Shown: positions 60,279-64,000 of the stretch, piece after piece
How positions within the stretch are numbered: position 1 is the stretch's first letter
Layout: the number at the start of each line of letters is the position of its first letter
Assembly (NCBI GenBank): GCA_965228125.1
Contig: OZ245791.1
Location: 2,170,001 to 2,234,000, forward strand
Origin: GWF2-38-69 sp965228125
GTDB taxonomy: Bacteria; Verrucomicrobiota; Lentisphaeria; Victivallales; GWF2-38-69
Direction of reading: 5' to 3'
DNA: 64,000 bases
Position numbers and translations under genes: made by a program
Notes under the pieces: generated by a model
The model's database searches: none
What the model saw: only the letters and a program-made list of their open reading frames with translations
What the model was told of the DNA's origin: nothing

Positions 60279-61609
60279 GCCGATTTTTCAATGAAGTTCA
60301 ATATTTCCTTACTCTATACTGGAATTATGAAGAGTATTGGAAGCTTTATGTGCTTGTATTTCCGATCGTAATTTTTCTGGAAATACCTTTGTATATGCTG
60401 ATCATCTCGGCATATATAAAAAAATTCTGGAATGAGGTTTTCCTTGACAAAATACCGCCTCATTATTTTCCTGCCGTAAGTTGTATTATTACCTGTTACA
60501 ATGAAGGCCCAGCAATAGTAACCACTATTCGTTCACTCGTTGAACAACTTTACAGGGGAAATATTGAAATACTTGTGATGGTGGACGGTTCAGATATTAA
60601 CAAGGGCACATATGAGGCTGCCTTGGAATATGCCACTAAGTATCATTCTGAGCATAAAAATTCTTCCAGATATATACAAGTGATACCTAAAAAACTAAGG
60701 GGTGGCAGAGTTTCATCAAATAATCTGGGACTCTCTTTGGCAAAAGGTGAGATTATCATAATTATTGACGGGGATTGTTCCGTCGATAATGATTCAATAG
60801 CTTCAGCTGTGAGAGGGTTTGCTGATAAGAACGTAGTTGGTTCATCTGGAAACATCAGAGTAAGAAATGCCAAAGCAAGCCTTGTCGCCAAGTTTCAGGC
60901 TATAGAATACATGATAGGGCTTCAACTTTCTAAAACCGGGCTAGCTGAACTAGGGATGCTTAATAATATCTCAGGCGCTCATGGAATATTCAGGAAGAGT
61001 TTTGTCAAAGCTATAGGCGGATGGAAAAATGGCACTGCAGAAGACCTCGATATGACCACTAGGATAAAAGCATATTTGAAGCAGTACCCAAATTTGAAGC
61101 TTATACATAGTTATGAAGCTACGATGCATACTGATGTTCCTGAAACGTGGAAGAACCTAATTAAACAGCGCCTCCGCTGGGATGGCGATATCTCATTTCT
61201 TTATTTTAAAAGGTACAGAAAAATTTTGAGACCAAAAAACATTGGATGGAAGAATTTGTTTGCTATTGTCTGGTATGATTTTTTCTTTTGTTTATGTGTT
61301 CCTTTTTTGACGATCGTGTACACTATATGGCTTTATTTTAGATATTCTCCTTCCTTTGCTACTACAATGCTTATCCTTACATATATCTACTATTTGTTTG
61401 CAACAACTGTTCTTTTTTTTCTGTATATTGCGTTTGTTTCTGAACGAAAAGGAAAAGACCTTAAGTTTGTTGTATACATACCCTTTATGCCTGTTTATCA
61501 ATACATTATGAGAATAACTACCGCAGCAGCAACTATAATGGAATTTACCTTATCCACTCATAAAGATACATCAATGGCCCCGTGGTGGGTAATTAGGAAA
61601 ACACATTAA
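60275..61609 (+). CDS. Processive GT2 polysaccharide synthase (Alg8/BcsA/HasA-like)
   Basis: 444 residues. An N-terminal membrane helix is followed by a GT2 domain with all processive-synthase motifs: CYNEG at about 74-78, Asp104 in MVDGSD, DGD at 165-167, AEDLD at 255-259 (TED box) and QRLRW at 298-302. Four or so transmembrane helices follow (about 320-430). The set of motifs and the helix layout mark an enzyme that both polymerises and exports a sugar chain; the polymer is unknown. The start overlaps the regulator gene by 4 bases (ATGA). No PilZ domain is present. Confidence 0.88.
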   Translation: MSRFFNEVQYFLTLYWNYEEYWKLYVLVFPIVIFLEIPLYMLIISAYIKKFWNEVFLDKIPPHYFPAVSCIITCYNEGPAIVTTIRSLVEQLYRGNIEILVMVDGSDINKGTYEAALEYATKYHSEHKNSSRYIQVIPKKLRGGRVSSNNLGLSLAKGEIIIIIDGDCSVDNDSIASAVRGFADKNVVGSSGNIRVRNAKASLVAKFQAIEYMIGLQLSKTGLAELGMLNNISGAHGIFRKSFVKAIGGWKNGTAEDLDMTTRIKAYLKQYPNLKLIHSYEATMHTDVPETWKNLIKQRLRWDGDISFLYFKRYRKILRPKNIGWKNLFAIVWYDFFFCLCVPFLTIVYTIWLYFRYSPSFATTMLILTYIYYLFATTVLFFLYIAFVSERKGKDLKFVVYIPFMPVYQYIMRITTAAATIMEFTLSTHKDTSMAPWWVIRKTH

Positions 61610-61632
61610 ACTTTTAATAGGAAAGCACATAA

Positions 61633-62670
61633 ATGAGTTTTAATTTCAAATACAAGGACCAAAAAATACAACAGTCTGTTAATTACGCTCCAGGCAAAAG
61701 GCAATTATCCAAAATTTACTGGTATTTACTCCTGATTCTAATACTTACCCCTTTTGTGTATCTTGGAACTAAAATCTTCACTGATACTTTTCTTATGAGT
61801 GCGTCGGGACATATAATGTTTGGCGAAGTTACAATCCGTTCTCCAGGGAGCGCCTACGTGCAGGATATACTTTTGAAACCGGGAGAACCTTTCGTTAAAG
61901 ATCAGCTTATTATTAAACTTAAAAATCCCCAACTGCTTAATCAGCTGCAGTCATTAAATGACGAGATTAAAACTCTCAATGAAAAAAGGCTAAAACTTCT
62001 AGACGACAATACTGAACTCAATCATTTGTATGAGGCCAAAAAAGCCTCAGAGAGCTACATAGTTGGGTGCAAAGAATATCTTACTACTCTTCTAAATTTG
62101 AAAGCAAAAGGCCTTGCTACGATTATGGATCTGGAAAAAGCCAGGTACGATCTCAATGAAGCTACCCAGCAATATAAATCTATTGAAGGAGACATTGCGA
62201 AACTCAATATGGATAAGAAGCTGCAAAACGAAGAGTATTTTGATAAAAGCATCCGCGAGGCAGAAGCCAAAATAAAACAACTCAACACATCCATCGATTT
62301 GCTTAGCATAAAGGCTCCTGAATCAGGGCATATGGCTAAACTACTTGTTGAAGATGATGAATATGTAAAAGACGGACAGGATATAGCTAAAATTATAGTT
62401 AATAAAAAAGTCTATATAATTGCCTATATAGAATCTAAATTTCTTTCGGATAAGTTAAAGACAGGTCAAGATGTGGCTATACTCTTCCCAGATGGAGCGA
62501 AAATCAAGGGTGTTGTATCATCCACGCCTGTTTTTGCCGAGAGCGATCCTGCCAAAGCCAGCCTTGTTCAAAGCGACAAGAATAAAATTGTAGTCCGAAT
62601 TGTACCCAAGGAAGAGATCCCTGCTCAATATAAAATAGCAGGTTTGCCTGTAGATGTCCTTTTCTATTAA
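61633..62670 (+). CDS. HlyD/Alg44-like periplasmic adaptor
   Basis: 345 residues. One transmembrane helix (YWYLLLILILTPFVYLG, about 29-45) is followed by a biotinyl-lipoyl half (GSAYVQDILLKPGEPFVKDQLIIKLKNPQL), a coiled-coil hairpin of about 110 residues, the second lipoyl half (SIDLLSIKAPESGHMAKLLVEDDEYVKDGQ, split here as motif positions about 218-247) and a beta-barrel. Without a transporter gene nearby, it most likely serves the synthase encoded 24 bases upstream, as Alg44 serves Alg8; but Alg44's N-terminal PilZ domain is missing. Confidence 0.82.
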   Translation: MSFNFKYKDQKIQQSVNYAPGKRQLSKIYWYLLLILILTPFVYLGTKIFTDTFLMSASGHIMFGEVTIRSPGSAYVQDILLKPGEPFVKDQLIIKLKNPQLLNQLQSLNDEIKTLNEKRLKLLDDNTELNHLYEAKKASESYIVGCKEYLTTLLNLKAKGLATIMDLEKARYDLNEATQQYKSIEGDIAKLNMDKKLQNEEYFDKSIREAEAKIKQLNTSIDLLSIKAPESGHMAKLLVEDDEYVKDGQDIAKIIVNKKVYIIAYIESKFLSDKLKTGQDVAILFPDGAKIKGVVSSTPVFAESDPAKASLVQSDKNKIVVRIVPKEEIPAQYKIAGLPVDVLFY

Positions 62671-62696
62671 TAACTTTAAATAGCTATAGTTATTGT

Positions 62697-62724
62697 GAGA
62701 TTACAAAGAAATCTCGGTTTTTTT
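62697..62724 (+). terminator. Rho-independent terminator of the polysaccharide operon
   Basis: A 6-bp stem (GAGATT at 62697-62702 and AATCTC at 62710-62715) is followed by GG and seven or more T. It lies 27 bases after the adaptor stop and closes the three-gene operon. Confidence 0.75.
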
Positions 62725-62816
62725 CCATTCAGTCTGTGACATGTTAAGTTAGTCAGTCTATATTGTCCCAATTTTTGTGTATCAGTTGTCGAGCAACAGC
62801 GTATAAAGGAAGACTT

Positions 62817-64000
62817 ATGGGATTGTCGCAGAAACTTGAATCGCGTCATGTGAGCATGATAGCTATTGGTGGCTCAATAGGGACAGGTATTTTTTTGGCG
62901 AGTGGATATTCTATTTCAGTAGGAGGTCCAGGTGGCGCTCTCCTTGCCTATGCCTTGATGGCTATTGTAGTTTATCTCCTAATGACAAGTCTGGGCGAGT
63001 TAAGTACTTACAAGCCAAGTTCCGGCTCTTTTTGCGAATATACTACTTTATATGTCGGTAAATCGTTCGGCTTTGCCATGGGCTATAATTATTGGCTTAA
63101 TTGGGCTATTACTATCGCTGCTGAAATTTCGGCTGCTTCCCTTGTTATGGGCTATTGGTTTCCAAATGTTAACGGCGTTTGGTTTTCTGTGGCATTTTTT
63201 ACTCTTATTCTTATGACGAATATATTTTCTGTTCGGGTTTATGGTGAAGTTGAATATTGGATGTCTTTTATGAAAGTAGCAGTGATTATAGTATTCATCG
63301 TACTGGGCATCTTTGCCATTTGGCATCAGCCAGCCTTCGGAACAGGCCGGTGGACGGTAGGCGATGCTCCATTTCACAAAGGTTGGCTGGGTTTTGTGAC
63401 TGTTTTCCTTTTTGCAGGGTTTTCCTTTCAAGGGACAGAGCTTGTCGGAGTGGCTTCAGGTGAGACGAAAAACCCTGAAGTAACCATTCCAAAGTCTATT
63501 AAGATGGTGTTCTGGCGGCTTGCTCTCTTTTATATTCTTTCGATAGGGATCATAACTCTTTTGATCAATTATTCCGATCCCAGACTGGCATCACAGGACA
63601 GTATAAGTTTTAGTCCTTATACGATGATTTTTTCAAGATATATGTCGCATTATGCCGGTGATGTTATTAATTTTATCATACTTACGGCGTTGGTTTCTGC
63701 AGCGAATGCAAGCATGTATTCCTCGACGAGGATTTTGTGGTATCTTGGGCATACAGGGCAGACTCTCGATTTATTCAAATTTGTTACAAACAAGAAAGTT
63801 CCGCTTCCAGCTCTTTTGGCGACTTCTGCTGTAGGAGCGTCTGTTTTTATCTCCTCGTTTATAGGAAATGGAGCTTTTTTCAGTTATATAATTCAGGTAT
63901 CTTCTCTTGCCGGGTTTTTAGCTTGGTTTGGGATAGCTTTAAGCCATTATAAGTTCAGAAAGAACTACCTTGCGGATCTTGGCGGAGTAGAGATTCTTAA
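62817..64000 (+). CDS. APC-family amino-acid permease (truncated by window end)
   Basis: 394 codons are seen, open to the end of the window. AAAGGA lies 6 bases before the ATG. The start MGLSQKLESRHVSMIAIGGSIGTGIFLASGYSI is the first helix of the amino-acid/polyamine/organocation superfamily, and GYNYWLNWAITIAAEISAASLVMGYW and FSFQGTELVGVASGETKNPEVTIPKSI are landmarks of the lysine/GABA-type (LysP/GabP) subgroup. At least ten hydrophobic helices are present. Substrate is not decided. It is separated from the polysaccharide operon by a terminator. Confidence 0.88.
   Translation, partial: MGLSQKLESRHVSMIAIGGSIGTGIFLASGYSISVGGPGGALLAYALMAIVVYLLMTSLGELSTYKPSSGSFCEYTTLYVGKSFGFAMGYNYWLNWAITIAAEISAASLVMGYWFPNVNGVWFSVAFFTLILMTNIFSVRVYGEVEYWMSFMKVAVIIVFIVLGIFAIWHQPAFGTGRWTVGDAPFHKGWLGFVTVFLFAGFSFQGTELVGVASGETKNPEVTIPKSIKMVFWRLALFYILSIGIITLLINYSDPRLASQDSISFSPYTMIFSRYMSHYAGDVINFIILTALVSAANASMYSSTRILWYLGHTGQTLDLFKFVTNKKVPLPALLATSAVGASVFISSFIGNGAFFSYIIQVSSLAGFLAWFGIALSHYKFRKNYLADLGGVEIL

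Noticed and set aside
1..64000. CRISPR arrays, rRNA genes, replication origin
   Set aside because: I looked for regularly spaced repeats, rRNA signatures and DnaA-box clusters and saw none.

Overview
The window is 64 kb of AT-rich, densely coded bacterial chromosome. It encodes Kdo transferase (WaaA), a KdsD/KpsF isomerase and TolB, so the cell is Gram-negative with LPS. It also encodes GatCAB, RNase HIII, an ECF vitamin transporter and an Ech-type [NiFe] hydrogenase, which points to an anaerobic or fermentative life. Two pseudopilins carry the C-terminal H-x9-DG signature (ending in ADGHVTGFSG), which is typical of the PVC group. My best guess is an uncultured Lentisphaerota-like bacterium; this is inference, since no rRNA lies in the window.

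Layout. 1-7.5 kb: the end of rpoA, rplQ, a sigma-70 factor, a HAD phosphatase, a pair of fold-type-II PLP enzymes, glycyl-tRNA synthetase, a zinc-ribbon protein and a small 2[4Fe-4S] ferredoxin. 7.6-16.6 kb: tRNA-Leu, tilS, nadC, a nucleoside-type MFS permease, a MazG-like pyrophosphohydrolase, an ECF transporter (T, fused A-A', S) and a DEAD-box helicase. 16.6-23.7 kb: two H-x9-DG pseudopilins flank a glycan region (GT-C-like membrane protein, GT2, a frameshifted SAM methyltransferase, a TMTC-like TPR membrane protein). 23.9-26.5 kb: a secreted cyclophilin and CstA.

26.5-30.2 kb is a small accessory island at tRNA-His. A 47-bp duplication of the tRNA 3' half bounds it, and it holds a BrnT/BrnA toxin-antitoxin pair and three nested insertion sequences. 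An ISL3 element (copy B) sits inside an older ISL3 remnant (copy A) with an 8-bp target duplication. An IS110-family element sits inside the right terminal repeat of copy B. The 5' non-coding end of the IS110 element folds by eye into a bridge-RNA-like structure. Its loops match the disrupted ISL3 terminus (target) and the element's own right end (donor).

30.3-51.4 kb is mostly housekeeping: rsmB, rnhC, an ABC-F ATPase, a cell-wall glucosaminidase, a SpoU methylase, NUDIX, coaE-rho with a long Rho N-terminal extension, an FtsB/DivIC-like protein, an MscS channel, and tolB-waaA-gatCAB-HAD in one direction. 51.7-56.8 kb is a complete six-gene echABCDEF operon ending in a strong terminator. 57-58.7 kb: an aquaglyceroporin and kdsD. 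58.9-62.7 kb is a tight three-gene operon: a protein with three zinc ribbons (TackOD1-like) and a degenerate GGDEF-like domain, a processive GT2 synthase, and an HlyD/Alg44-like adaptor. It is the best candidate for a poorly described exopolysaccharide system. The window ends inside an amino-acid permease gene.
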